From positions 1 to 25,075 of the forward strand of contig CALFXA010000089.1 of NCBI GenBank assembly GCA_937928015.1: a DNA stretch of 25,075 nucleotides. Reading direction: 5' to 3'. This DNA is from an uncultured Anaerolineales bacterium (GTDB lineage: Bacteria; Chloroflexota; Anaerolineae; Anaerolineales; Villigracilaceae). The notes under the pieces are model-generated. The model saw only the letters and a list, made by a program, of their open reading frames with translations. It was not told the DNA's origin and searched no databases. A program made the position numbers and the translations under genes. Below are positions 1 to 7,564 of this stretch, piece after piece; position 1 is the stretch's first letter; every line of letters starts with the position of its first letter.

Positions 1-2
1 TG

Positions 3-326
3 GAATGGCTTAGAACGGGCCTGACCCAGGAAAACCATTGGGACTACACCCAGCAAATGACTTTGAGAATCTGGCAGGACCAGCTTGAAAATCCCACCTG
101 GATGGTTGGTCAGGGGAGCATCTCGGAAATCACAGTAAATAGGCAGCCTGCCGCGTTGATCCACGGGGGATGGGAACTCTTCAACAAGGATTGGAATGGC
201 AATGGCATGACGCAAATTACCTGGGAAAGAGATGGTATCCGATATGTAATATCCGCCGTATTTGTGGAGCCCGCCACTGTGATCTCTGATGAAGACCTGA
301 TCCGTATGGCAGAATCCATACCATAA
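3..326 (+). CDS. C-terminal fragment of a DUF4367-like protein (partial)
   Basis: The reading frame is open from the left edge, so this is the 3' end of a longer gene; the internal Met at 57 is not a convincing start because in-frame coding continues upstream and no Shine-Dalgarno precedes it. The last 50 residues have the pattern of DUF4367-type C-terminal domains: a Trp-Glu-Arg-Asp-Gly-x-x-Tyr strand pair and a closing acidic helix with 'RMAESIP'. In other bacteria that domain sits outside the cell, behind a membrane helix, often in anti-sigma factors or outer-surface regulators. Neither the membrane helix nor any N-terminal domain is in the window, so the role of the whole protein cannot be given. 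A strong terminator follows 18 bases after the stop, which separates it from the next gene. Confidence 0.5.
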   Translation, partial: EWLRTGLTQENHWDYTQQMTLRIWQDQLENPTWMVGQGSISEITVNRQPAALIHGGWELFNKDWNGNGMTQITWERDGIRYVISAVFVEPATVISDEDLIRMAESIP

Positions 327-344
327 AATCGACCTTTCCCTCTT

Positions 345-380
345 CCCGCTGAATGTACATTCAGCGGGATTTTCATTTTA
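345..380 (+). terminator. Rho-independent terminator after the DUF4367-like gene
   Basis: Positions 345-368 are a perfect 24-base palindrome (arms CCCGCTGAATGT / ACATTCAGCGGG) followed by the T-rich tract attttcatttta. Given the palindrome, the real loop would be the central 4 bases. Confidence 0.85.
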
Positions 381-454
381 AGCAGCCCAATAAAAACTGG
401 ACAACAATGGGCTAAATATCGGGACAAACGTCACATGCCCGAAAACAACAAAAA

Positions 455-463
455 TGCTACACT
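455..463 (+). promoter_or_regulatory. Extended -10 promoter for the zinc-ribbon membrane gene
   Basis: TGC at 455-457 directly followed by TACACT at 458-463 forms an extended -10 element. A start of transcription near 470 would leave a leader of about 20 bases containing the Shine-Dalgarno AGGAG (480-484) in front of ATG 492. No convincing -35 hexamer is seen. It may drive the whole modification cluster that follows. Confidence 0.5.
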
Positions 464-491
464 TTCCGTATATACAACCAGGAGATTTGTC

Positions 492-890
492 ATGGGAAAA
501 ACCTTCCTTTACATCGGTGCGGGAGTCCTGTTTCTGATCGGTTTGTGCCTGCTGGCTTTTGGCGGAATCACACTATACGGGTCCACTGCCCCCAACGGTC
601 AAACCAATTGGGTGCCCATCGGGGTGGCCCTGGGTGGCTTCGGGGTATTGGTCATCGCGGGCGGCGCGGGGATGGTGGTCGCTGCCATGCGCGGGACTAA
701 GACCGAGGTCGTGCAGCAGGTGACGATGAAGGTGGACCTGCCAGGCCAGACCAAGATCGAGGAAGTCAAATGCCGTTCCTGCGGCGGGACTCTCTCCGCC
801 AAGGACATCACCCTGTCCAATGGCGCGCCCATGGTCAACTGTCCGTATTGCCACACCATCTATCAATTGACTGAAGAACCCAAGTGGTAG
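492..890 (+). CDS. Small two-helix membrane protein with C-terminal zinc ribbon
   Basis: A 132-residue protein of unrecognised family. I chose ATG 492 because AGGAG (480-484) sits 7 bases upstream; the in-frame ATG at 435 lacks a Shine-Dalgarno and lies upstream of the likely -10 element. Two hydrophobic helices (about residues 5-28 and 41-66) are followed by a hydrophilic stretch and a zinc ribbon with C94-x2-C97 and C117-x2-C120. The short charged N-terminus and hairpin topology suggest that the ribbon faces the cytoplasm. It starts the co-directional cluster, 30 bases before the DUF2207-like gene, so it may belong to the same membrane assembly. The metal-binding fold is clear; the function is not. 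Confidence 0.8.
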   Translation: MGKTFLYIGAGVLFLIGLCLLAFGGITLYGSTAPNGQTNWVPIGVALGGFGVLVIAGGAGMVVAAMRGTKTEVVQQVTMKVDLPGQTKIEEVKCRSCGGTLSAKDITLSNGAPMVNCPYCHTIYQLTEEPKW

Positions 891-920
891 ATCGCAACAC
901 GTTATATCCAAGGAGACTTC

Positions 921-2576
921 ATGCGTAGAAGACTTCTCGCCTCTCTGATGACCTTCCTGATCGCGTTTGGGCTGGTTTCGAGTGCCTCGGCCCAATCCTA
1001 CTCCTTCGGCCTGCCGAAGGAAGTGGTTGACGTCTACTGGAACGCCGACGGTACAATGGCCGTGGATTACGCCTTTACCTTCACCAACGAACCAGGCGCG
1101 CACGTCATCGACTTCGTGGATGTGGGCACGCCCAATTATTCCTACGATGGCAGCCAGGTCCACGCCGACGTGAACGGAAATCCCGTCACCATCTCCACCG
1201 ATTACCAGGGGACAGGCTCGGGCTTTGCCGTGGACCTGGGCGGGTATGCCATCCAGTCTGGGCAGTCGGGCACGGTCAACGTCCACATCGGGCGTGTCAA
1301 CAATGTTCTGTATAAGGACGACAAGGATGAAGCCTACGCCTCGGCCGTTTTCGAGCCGACCTATTTCGACGGCAGCTTCGTCAATGGCGACACCGACCTG
1401 ACGGTCACCTTCCACCTGCCGCCTGGGGTCAAGCCCGAGGAACCGCGCTGGCACAGCGCCCCGTCGGGATTCCCCTCCGAGCCCGTCACAGGTCTCGACG
1501 AGCAGGGCCGCATCACCTACACCTGGAAGAATCCCAACGCGAAGGGTTCGCGCTCTTACGAGTTTGGCGCGTCTTTCCCCAAATCCTATGTGCCCACAGA
1601 CGCCATCGTCACGGCTCCGCCCGCGCCCGCCTTCAACATCAGCGGGGACGCACTGGGCGGCTTCTTTATGTTCTGCTGCTTCGGTTTGTTCTTCATTGTC
1701 ATCCCTATGCTGACCGCCATCCAGAACAATCGCCGCAAACTACAATATATGCCGCCGCGCGTGGCCCTTGAGGGTCAGGGTATCAAACGCGGCCTGACCG
1801 CCGTCGAAGCGGCCATCCTGCTCGAACAGCCGCTCGACAAGATCATGACCATGATCCTGTTCGGCGTGGTCAAGAAGAATGCCGCCGAGGTGGTCCGCCG
1901 CGACCCGCTGGAGGTCAATGTCATCGCGCCCCAACCCGAAGGGCTCAATCAGTATGAGATCAACTTCCTGCAAGCTTTTGAACAGCCTGCGGGCGCGGGC
2001 CGCCAAAAGGCCCTGCAAGACCTGATGATCGCGCTGGTCAAGAGCGTCTCGGAAAAAATCCGCGGGTTCAGCCGCAAGGAAACCGTGGACTACTACAAGT
2101 CCATCATGGAACGGGCCTGGCAGCAGGTCGAAGCCGCAAACACACCCGAGGTCAAGAGCCAGAAGTTCGAAGAAGCCATGGAATGGACCATGCTCGACCG
2201 TGATTATGACGACCGTATGCGCCGCACCTTGCACGGCCCGATCCTCATGCCGATGTGGTGGGGCCGCTACGACCCGACCTTCCGCCCCGCCTCGCTGGGT
2301 TCCGCACCTCGAACGTCCGCGCCGACCAGCCAGGGCGGACGTGTCACCCTGCCTGGCGCAGACATCGCCGCCTCGATGGTCACGGGTGTGCAGACCTTCT
2401 CCAGCAAGGTGATGGGTGACCTCAACACCTTCACCAGCCGCGTGACCAACGCCACCAATCCTCCGCCCAAGCCATCCACGGGCTCGTCCTATCGCGGCGG
2501 CGGCAAGAGCGGAGGCTGCGCCTGTGCCTGTGCCTGCGCGGGTTGTGCCTGCGCCTGCGCGGGTGGCGGACGGTAA
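921..2576 (+). CDS. DUF2207-like membrane protein with Cys-Ala repeat tail
   Basis: A 551-residue protein; start set by AAGGAG (910-915), 5 bases before ATG. A signal peptide ends at A22-S-A24. A beta-rich extracytoplasmic domain follows to about residue 240, then one strong membrane helix (about 245-268) and a mixed helical domain (about 275-450) containing a 'GLTAVEAAILLEQPLDKIM' segment like the winged-helix-like part of DUF2207 proteins. A Pro/Thr/Ser linker leads to the C-terminus, whose last 19 residues carry seven Cys (533, 535, 537, 539, 542, 544, 546) alternating with Ala and capped by GGGR. DUF2207-like proteins commonly end in Gly-rich tails; the regular Cys-Ala alternation is unusual. 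With a cleaved signal peptide and one helix, the tail should be cytoplasmic. The next gene is a radical SAM/SPASM enzyme with a peptide-recognition domain, so the tail is a candidate substrate (inference). Confidence 0.8.
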   Translation: MRRRLLASLMTFLIAFGLVSSASAQSYSFGLPKEVVDVYWNADGTMAVDYAFTFTNEPGAHVIDFVDVGTPNYSYDGSQVHADVNGNPVTISTDYQGTGSGFAVDLGGYAIQSGQSGTVNVHIGRVNNVLYKDDKDEAYASAVFEPTYFDGSFVNGDTDLTVTFHLPPGVKPEEPRWHSAPSGFPSEPVTGLDEQGRITYTWKNPNAKGSRSYEFGASFPKSYVPTDAIVTAPPAPAFNISGDALGGFFMFCCFGLFFIVIPMLTAIQNNRRKLQYMPPRVALEGQGIKRGLTAVEAAILLEQPLDKIMTMILFGVVKKNAAEVVRRDPLEVNVIAPQPEGLNQYEINFLQAFEQPAGAGRQKALQDLMIALVKSVSEKIRGFSRKETVDYYKSIMERAWQQVEAANTPEVKSQKFEEAMEWTMLDRDYDDRMRRTLHGPILMPMWWGRYDPTFRPASLGSAPRTSAPTSQGGRVTLPGADIAASMVTGVQTFSSKVMGDLNTFTSRVTNATNPPPKPSTGSSYRGGGKSGGCACACACAGCACACAGGGR

Positions 2577-2610
2577 ATCGGAATCAATGTCACAAATTTA
2601 TAGGTGAGAC

Positions 2611-3975
2611 ATGGCTTTCTTTAGCTCGGTCAAAAACATCTTCCAGCCACGGACTGTGGTCCACGGCCCATCGGCGGGACTTTACCACTACACCCGCGAG
2701 GACGTGTTCGAGAAGTCGCGCATTCATCTGCGCCTCGATGCGGACGGTCACGGCACGTTGATCGTCAACGCCAACCGCGTGATGCATTTGAATCCGACTG
2801 CGGCCTTCATGGCGTGGATGATCCTGGAAGGAAAGGCAAAAGAGGAAAGAATCCGCGCACTCACATCGCGCTACTCGGTCTCGAAGAAACAAGCCGAAGT
2901 CGACTTATCAGATTTCAACTTTCAACTCGACGAATTGTTGCGCCCAGACGGCGCCTGCCCCGTCCACGAACTGGACACCGATACGCTGGCTCCGTTCAGC
3001 GCGCGGCCGTCCGCGCCCTACCGCATGGACCTGGCCGTCACCTATCGCTGCAACAACGACTGCGCCCACTGCTACAACGCCCGTGAACGAAACTTCCCTG
3101 AACTCAGCACTGAGCAGTGGAAAAAAATCCTCGATCAACTCTGGGTGCTGGGCGTGCCGCACATCGTCTTCACGGGCGGTGAGGCTACCCTGCGCAACGA
3201 CCTGCCCGAGTTGATCGCTCACGCCGAGTCCAACGGGCAGATCACGGGACTCAACACCAACGCCCGTCGTCTGGCGGACATGTCCTATGTGCAAAAACTG
3301 GTGGATGCAGGCCTGGACCACGTGCAGGTCACGGTCGAGTCTTGCGACGAAACCATCCACGACGAGATGATGCGCGCGAAAGGCGCCCACAAGCAGACCA
3401 TCCGCGGCCTGCAGAACGTGCTGGAAACGCGCCTGTACGTGATGACCAACACCACCATGCTGCGTTCCAACGTCCACAAGATTCCCGACACGCTGGATTT
3501 CCTGGCCGATCTGGGTGTGCCCACCGTCGGCTTGAACGCGCTCATCTACTCGGGCAACGGCCTGACCGTTGGAACGGGTCTGCGCGAAAACGAACTGCAA
3601 CCCATCCTCGACATGGCCACGCGCAAAACCGCCGAGCGCGGACAGAAATTGATCTGGTACACGCCCACGCAGTATTGCCAATTCGACCCCACCGCCAGCA
3701 ATCTGGGCGTCAAGGGCTGCACCGCCGCGTTGTACAGCATGTGCATCGAGTCGAACGGGAACGTCCTGCCGTGTCAGTCCTACTACACACCCGTCGGAAA
3801 TATCCTGAGCGACTCGTGGGACTCGATCTGGAATCACAGTCTGTCGGCGCAATTGCGCGAGCGCCAGGGGTTGCCCGAGAAGTGCGACGGCTGTCTCGTG
3901 GTGGCGGAATGCGGCGGCGGCTGCCCGCTCAAGTTCGAACATCCAAGCCTCATCCAAATGGAAGTGCCCGCATGA
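2611..3975 (+). CDS. Radical SAM/SPASM maturase with N-terminal PqqD-like (RRE) domain
   Basis: A 454-residue cytoplasmic enzyme. Start ATG 2611 follows AGGTGA (2602-2607). Residues about 33-112 resemble PqqD/RRE domains, which bind leader or target peptides ('VMHLNPTAAFMAWMILEG' and a 'SVSKKQAEVDL' helix). The radical SAM core has the cluster motif C147-x3-C151-x2-C154 (CNNDCAHC), then 'FTGGEATLRNDL', the usual GGE SAM-binding motif. The C-terminal third is a SPASM domain with KGC, MC, LPC, KCDGC and ECGGGC cysteines, expected to hold auxiliary [4Fe-4S] clusters. Characterised relatives (PqqE, sactionine and thioether-forming enzymes, mycofactocin MftC) modify peptides by radical chemistry. 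It sits 34 bases after the Cys-Ala-tailed protein and its stop overlaps the PAS gene by ATGA. The reaction here is unknown; Cys-to-alpha-carbon thioether formation in the tail is a reasonable guess. Confidence 0.9.
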   Translation: MAFFSSVKNIFQPRTVVHGPSAGLYHYTREDVFEKSRIHLRLDADGHGTLIVNANRVMHLNPTAAFMAWMILEGKAKEERIRALTSRYSVSKKQAEVDLSDFNFQLDELLRPDGACPVHELDTDTLAPFSARPSAPYRMDLAVTYRCNNDCAHCYNARERNFPELSTEQWKKILDQLWVLGVPHIVFTGGEATLRNDLPELIAHAESNGQITGLNTNARRLADMSYVQKLVDAGLDHVQVTVESCDETIHDEMMRAKGAHKQTIRGLQNVLETRLYVMTNTTMLRSNVHKIPDTLDFLADLGVPTVGLNALIYSGNGLTVGTGLRENELQPILDMATRKTAERGQKLIWYTPTQYCQFDPTASNLGVKGCTAALYSMCIESNGNVLPCQSYYTPVGNILSDSWDSIWNHSLSAQLRERQGLPEKCDGCLVVAECGGGCPLKFEHPSLIQMEVPA

Positions 3976-4313
3976 ACGAACATGCCTGGATCAAGGAATT
4001 TCCCGCCGCGGTCACCGTCTGCGATGCGGACGGGGTCATCCTTGAAATGAATGACAAGGCCGCCAAAACCTTCGAGAAGGATGGCGGCTACAAATTGGTC
4101 GGCGCAAACCTGCTCGATTGTCACCCCGACCCCGCGCGCAGCAAGGTCGAGCGTCTGTTGGCCGCTCACGAGAAGAACGTCTACACCATCGAGAAGAACG
4201 GCGTGAAGAAGATGATCTTTCAAAGCCCATGGTATCAAAACGGTGAGTATGCGGGCTTCGTGGAACTCTCGTTGGAGATCCCCTTCGAGATGGAGCACTT
4301 CATTCGGAAGTAG
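3972..4313 (+). CDS. Single-domain PAS protein
   Basis: A 113-residue protein consisting of one PAS domain; ATG 3972 overlaps the radical SAM stop (ATGA), so translation is probably coupled. Visible pattern: an N-terminal 'FPAAVTVCDADGVILEMNDKA' type strand-turn-strand, a 'LVGANLLDCHP' helix region, a 'YTIEKNGVKKMIF' strand, and a closing beta strand/helix 'YAGFVELSLEI'. The CHP segment followed by basic helix residues resembles the PAS domain found at the end of DUF438 proteins; that is a memory-level likeness, not an alignment. There is no output domain, so it must act through a partner, plausibly one of the neighbouring radical SAM proteins. A ligand such as heme or a redox signal is possible but not shown. 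Confidence 0.75.
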   Translation: MNEHAWIKEFPAAVTVCDADGVILEMNDKAAKTFEKDGGYKLVGANLLDCHPDPARSKVERLLAAHEKNVYTIEKNGVKKMIFQSPWYQNGEYAGFVELSLEIPFEMEHFIRK

Positions 4314-4322
4314 CACAACTCC

Positions 4323-5354
4323 ATGACCGCTCTCACGAATGCCGAAATCTGTTATCTGCTGGCTTTTCCTGACGCCACCGAAAAAGCCACGGAACCTCCG
4401 CAGAAGATTCGCGGTCTTAAGGACGCACCCTACTTCCAGCCGCTGGATGTCACCGTCAGAACGCTGGGCCAGTTCCAGGTCGAGGCGATGGGTGTGGGAG
4501 TCACGGTCACCCGTCAGAAGTACGACGAACGCATCCAGATGGTGGAATGCCGCTTCAGCCTGCCAGCCATCCTAAGCGAGGAATCAAACCAACTGTGCGA
4601 ATCCATCCAAAAGGCGCTGACGGGCAGGCTGGTCCCGCGCGAACATCAGGAAAGCGGTCTCTTCGAGCAATACGTCATCCTGCTGGCGCGCGGATTGGAC
4701 GAAGCGCCCGATGATTTTGTCAAGAAGAATGCCACGGCACTGACTCGCTTCATCCGCACCCAGCGCGAGCTGTTCGACAAAAAACAGATCGACGAGATTC
4801 TCAGTTCGCGCGTGCGCTACTCGAAGGATGACTTGACCCTGGTCGACTGGGAGGGCGCGCTGGTCGTCGCCGTGGACGGCGATTATCAGTCCGACATCGA
4901 GCTGCTCAAGGTTGGCAACTATCAGTTGCTGCGCTACCGCATGGTCGATCAGACTCTCGACAACAGCCTGCGCCTGATCAACGAGAAGTTCCGCGCCAAC
5001 CCGCGCCGCTTCCTGCCTGGCCCCACGCGCGGACAGATCCGCCGCATCGTGCAGTTGCGGCTCGACATCATGCTCGACTTCGAACACACTGAGCAGAACC
5101 TGCTGCTGATCGGCGACTGGTACACGGCGCAGCTCTATCACGCCATCCGCGACGAGTTCTATCTCGAAGAATGGAAACAGTCCATCAAGGACAAGCTCGA
5201 CAACCTGCAGGACATCATCCAGACCATTCAGGAGAATTTCTCGCTCACCTGGGCGGGACTTCTCGAACGTGTGGAACTGATCGGCTGGATCGTTTTGCTC
5301 ATCGGCTATTTCGTGCTCTTCTTCATGGAAGAGATCTTCAAGAACAAACCCTGA
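4323..5354 (+). CDS. Tail-anchored protein, possibly RMD1/DUF155-like
   Basis: A 343-residue protein beginning 9 bases after the PAS gene; no good Shine-Dalgarno, consistent with coupling. The N-terminal two thirds are a soluble alpha/beta region without recognisable catalytic residues ('ALVVAVDGDYQSDIELLKVGNYQLLRY' is its clearest strand-helix part). From about residue 225 it is helical and charged, with a coiled-coil-like stretch (about 285-312, 'KDKLDNLQDIIQTIQEN'), then one membrane helix (about 320-337) and a short charged tail. That end layout (helical bundle, coiled coil, C-terminal membrane anchor) recalls RMD1/YagE (DUF155) proteins, but I am not sure of the family. It would hold a cytoplasmic domain at the membrane where the DUF2207-like protein sits, so a scaffold role in the cluster is possible. 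Confidence 0.65.
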   Translation: MTALTNAEICYLLAFPDATEKATEPPQKIRGLKDAPYFQPLDVTVRTLGQFQVEAMGVGVTVTRQKYDERIQMVECRFSLPAILSEESNQLCESIQKALTGRLVPREHQESGLFEQYVILLARGLDEAPDDFVKKNATALTRFIRTQRELFDKKQIDEILSSRVRYSKDDLTLVDWEGALVVAVDGDYQSDIELLKVGNYQLLRYRMVDQTLDNSLRLINEKFRANPRRFLPGPTRGQIRRIVQLRLDIMLDFEHTEQNLLLIGDWYTAQLYHAIRDEFYLEEWKQSIKDKLDNLQDIIQTIQENFSLTWAGLLERVELIGWIVLLIGYFVLFFMEEIFKNKP

Positions 5355-5367
5355 TTCGGAGGGACGC

Positions 5368-6501
5368 ATGAACTTCATCACCCGCCTGTTCTCCAAAGTG
5401 GAGCCCCTGCCCGAGGGCACGCACCACATGCAAGCCCAACTCGACGAGAAGCCCTACCGCCTGCATCTGCGCCTGCGCGGAGACGGCTCCGCCATTCTGG
5501 TGGTCAATGCCGCCACGGTGTTGCACCTCAACCCCACCGCGGCGGAATTCGCCTACCACTTCGTGCGCGGCACCGACCCCGTCGATGCGGCAAAGGAAGT
5601 CGCCGCCCGCTACCGCATTAGTCGCAAACAGGCCCAGAGCGATTACCTGACCTTCGTCGAGCGCATCCACGCCCTCATCTCCACGCCCGATCTGGACCCC
5701 GTCTCCTTCCTCGACTTCGAGCGGGCCGCCCCCTACTCCGCGGACCTGAGCGTGCCCCTGCGCCTCGACTGCGCCCTGACCTATCGTCTGCCCGAAGGCT
5801 CTCACGCCGACACCGCCCCCGTCAAACGCGTGGACCGCGAGCTGACCACCGACGAGTGGAAGGCCATCCTCGACAAGGCCTGGCGTGCGGGCGTGCTGCA
5901 CATCACCTTTACAGGCGGCGAACCGACCCTGCGCGAGGACCTGCCACAACTGATTGCCCATGCCGAGAAGAACGGTCAGGTCTGCGGCCTGCTGACCGAC
6001 GGCCTGAAACTGGCCGACAAGACCTACCTCGACCTGCTGCTCCAAACGGGCCTCGACCACGTCCTGCTCATCCTGCAACCCGATGTCGACGCCTGCTGGA
6101 AGGCCATCGCCACCATCCTGCCCGAAGACTTGTTCCTGACCGTGCACATCACGGTCCATAAAGCCAATGCGTCGCAATTGCCCGCCTACCTCGACCGCCT
6201 CGCCGCGCTTGGGGTAAAATCCCTCTCTCTCAGTTTCGGCGCTGACCTGGGCGAAGAGACTCAGTCCACATTGCGCAACACCGCCGCCGACCTGGGCTTC
6301 ACCCTGCGCTGGGACCTGCCCGTGCCGTACTCCGAATCCAATCCCGTGTCCATCGAGACGAAGGAAGATTCAATCCCCTCGGGCGCGGGCCGCGCCTGGA
6401 TGTATGTCGAGCCCGACGGCGACGTGCTGCCCGCCCAGGGCGCGGCGGATCGAATCCTCGGCAATCTCCAGGTCGATCCATGGGAAAAGATTCACCTTTG
6501 A
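5368..6501 (+). CDS. Degenerate radical SAM paralogue (pseudoenzyme) with PqqD-like domain
   Basis: A 377-residue protein with a strong Shine-Dalgarno (cggaggg) before ATG 5368. It is a clear paralogue of the radical SAM enzyme at 2611: the PqqD-like domain (about residues 30-105, 'VLHLNPTAAEFAYHF', 'RISRKQAQSDYL') and the barrel core ('LDKAWRAGVLHITFTGGEPTL', 'DLPQLIAHAEKNGQ') match it closely. However, the cluster motif CNNDCAHC is replaced by LPEGSHAD at residues 141-148, so all three Cys are gone. The SPASM region is also stripped (MCIES...LPC became MYVEP...LPA) and ends before the last Cys group. Only three scattered Cys remain. It cannot hold a radical SAM cluster, yet the frame is intact and the SAM-contacting GGE motif is kept, which argues for a conserved binding or regulatory role, for example substrate presentation through its RRE, rather than decay. 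Confidence 0.88.
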   Translation: MNFITRLFSKVEPLPEGTHHMQAQLDEKPYRLHLRLRGDGSAILVVNAATVLHLNPTAAEFAYHFVRGTDPVDAAKEVAARYRISRKQAQSDYLTFVERIHALISTPDLDPVSFLDFERAAPYSADLSVPLRLDCALTYRLPEGSHADTAPVKRVDRELTTDEWKAILDKAWRAGVLHITFTGGEPTLREDLPQLIAHAEKNGQVCGLLTDGLKLADKTYLDLLLQTGLDHVLLILQPDVDACWKAIATILPEDLFLTVHITVHKANASQLPAYLDRLAALGVKSLSLSFGADLGEETQSTLRNTAADLGFTLRWDLPVPYSESNPVSIETKEDSIPSGAGRAWMYVEPDGDVLPAQGAADRILGNLQVDPWEKIHL

Positions 6502-6540
6502 TGCGAGGCGACTTGGCAAATTTTGCGATTCCTTTCCATG

Positions 6541-6566
6541 AGGCCTGGTCCCGTTGGACCAGGCCT
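6541..6566 (+). other. Perfect 11-bp hairpin between pseudoenzyme and first metalloprotease
   Basis: Arms AGGCCTGGTCC (6541-6551) and GGACCAGGCCT (6556-6566) with loop CGTT. No T-tract follows, so it is not a typical intrinsic terminator on this strand. It lies 21 bases before ATG 6587 in an 85-base gap and could limit read-through or mark an mRNA processing point. Confidence 0.6.
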
Positions 6567-6586
6567 TGAGAATGGGGGCCAACTCC

Positions 6587-7564
6587 ATGAAAAAAAACGA
6601 AAACAATCTCCTTCCCATTTTGGCGGGCATTTTCACCAGCCTGCTGTGTCTGGTAATTGTCGGCGGCTCGATCTATTTTGGAGTTCAATACTTCAAGAAT
6701 CGGCCCGTCGTCGAGATTCCCGAAAGCGTGCCCGAGAGCGTGGACCAGGTCAAGGCCGAGTGCGCCGATGGTCAATGCATCGAGGGTTGTGTCGCCAAGG
6801 CGGCCAGGGCCGTCGGCAATGGCATTTATCCCAACGCGATGGAACCAGGCTACGAGAGTCTGCTCGTGTCGTACAAAGTAGACGGGAATGCCATTTCCGA
6901 TCCCAGCTATCATTCCGCGCCCGCCAAGTTGTTCGTGTACGCCCACAATAACGGAGTCCACCACCGCATCTGGGATTACTTCACGGGCGTGGTCCCGCTC
7001 GAGCAACGGCCTGGCCTGCAAGAGTTCGACATCTATGCGGGCGGAGAATCGGGGGCGCAATTCTCACCCACCGACGACGGCGGCTGGATTCTGCGCTTCA
7101 ACGTGCTCGCCAGCACCGACTCGAATTACCTCACCGACGCATTGATCCACGAGTACGGGCATTTCATCACGCTCAACCCCACCCAGCAGGTTCCCGTCAA
7201 AGCGGGTGAGACCTGCCCGCAGGAAGCGTTCTACGAATGCCCCGCGCCCGACTCCTACGTCAACCAGTTCTTCGAGCAATTCTGGCGCCCGATCTATCAC
7301 GAATGGACGGGCACGCGCGGCGACTCAAACGCTGGTTATCAGTTCTACCTGCGATATAGCGACCAGTTCGTCACCGAGTACGCCGCCTCCCAGCCGCTCG
7401 AAGACATCGCCGAAAGCTGGACCTATTTCATCATCTACCCCAAACCCACGGGCGACACCATCGCCGACCAGAAAGTGCTCTTCTTTTACCAGTTTCCAGA
7501 ATTGGTGGACCTACGTTATCAGTTGATCTATGGGATTTGCAACTATGAACCGCCTGCGCAATAA
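6587..7564 (+). CDS. Membrane-anchored HExxH metalloprotease-like protein, copy 1
   Basis: A 325-residue protein. ATG 6587 is preferred (GGGGG at 6574-6578 as a weak Shine-Dalgarno); ATG 6572 is an alternative. An N-terminal lysine-rich start and one hydrophobic helix (about residues 8-34) form a signal anchor, placing the rest outside the membrane. The zinc motif is H188-E189-Y-G-H192 within 'LIHEYGHFITL', and a conserved 'EDIAESW' lies about 80 residues later; the Glu there fits a third zinc ligand, giving a gluzincin-like arrangement (inference). The two following genes are paralogues with the same layout: Cys-containing N-terminal segment, 'W-x-Y/L-F', HExGH, 'YI/VxQFY/FxxFW', EDIAES, and 'KPxxxTxAxxKVLFFYxFPELV' near the end. 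Substrate unknown. Its 3' end overlaps the next gene by 20 bases. Confidence 0.8.
   Translation: MKKNENNLLPILAGIFTSLLCLVIVGGSIYFGVQYFKNRPVVEIPESVPESVDQVKAECADGQCIEGCVAKAARAVGNGIYPNAMEPGYESLLVSYKVDGNAISDPSYHSAPAKLFVYAHNNGVHHRIWDYFTGVVPLEQRPGLQEFDIYAGGESGAQFSPTDDGGWILRFNVLASTDSNYLTDALIHEYGHFITLNPTQQVPVKAGETCPQEAFYECPAPDSYVNQFFEQFWRPIYHEWTGTRGDSNAGYQFYLRYSDQFVTEYAASQPLEDIAESWTYFIIYPKPTGDTIADQKVLFFYQFPELVDLRYQLIYGICNYEPPAQ

Noticed and set aside
573..1454. Long open frame on the - strand
   Set aside because: It lies opposite the zinc-ribbon and DUF2207-like genes; its composition is that of a codon-biased shadow and it has no ribosome site or domain.
2517..2573. Simple-sequence (microsatellite) expansion
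   Set aside because: Codons alternate irregularly between TGC/TGT and GCC/GCG, so the DNA is not a tandem repeat although the protein is.
2908..3957. 349-codon open frame on the - strand
   Set aside because: Antisense to the radical SAM gene, which has all expected motifs; GC-rich codon bias keeps the opposite frame open.
4584..6177. Two long overlapping open frames on the - strand
   Set aside because: Antisense shadows of the tail-anchored and pseudoenzyme genes, rich in Val/Gln/Asp in the pattern expected from complementing biased codons.
6541..6566. Intrinsic terminator after the pseudoenzyme gene
   Set aside because: The hairpin is perfect but no T-tract follows, so it is listed only as a hairpin.
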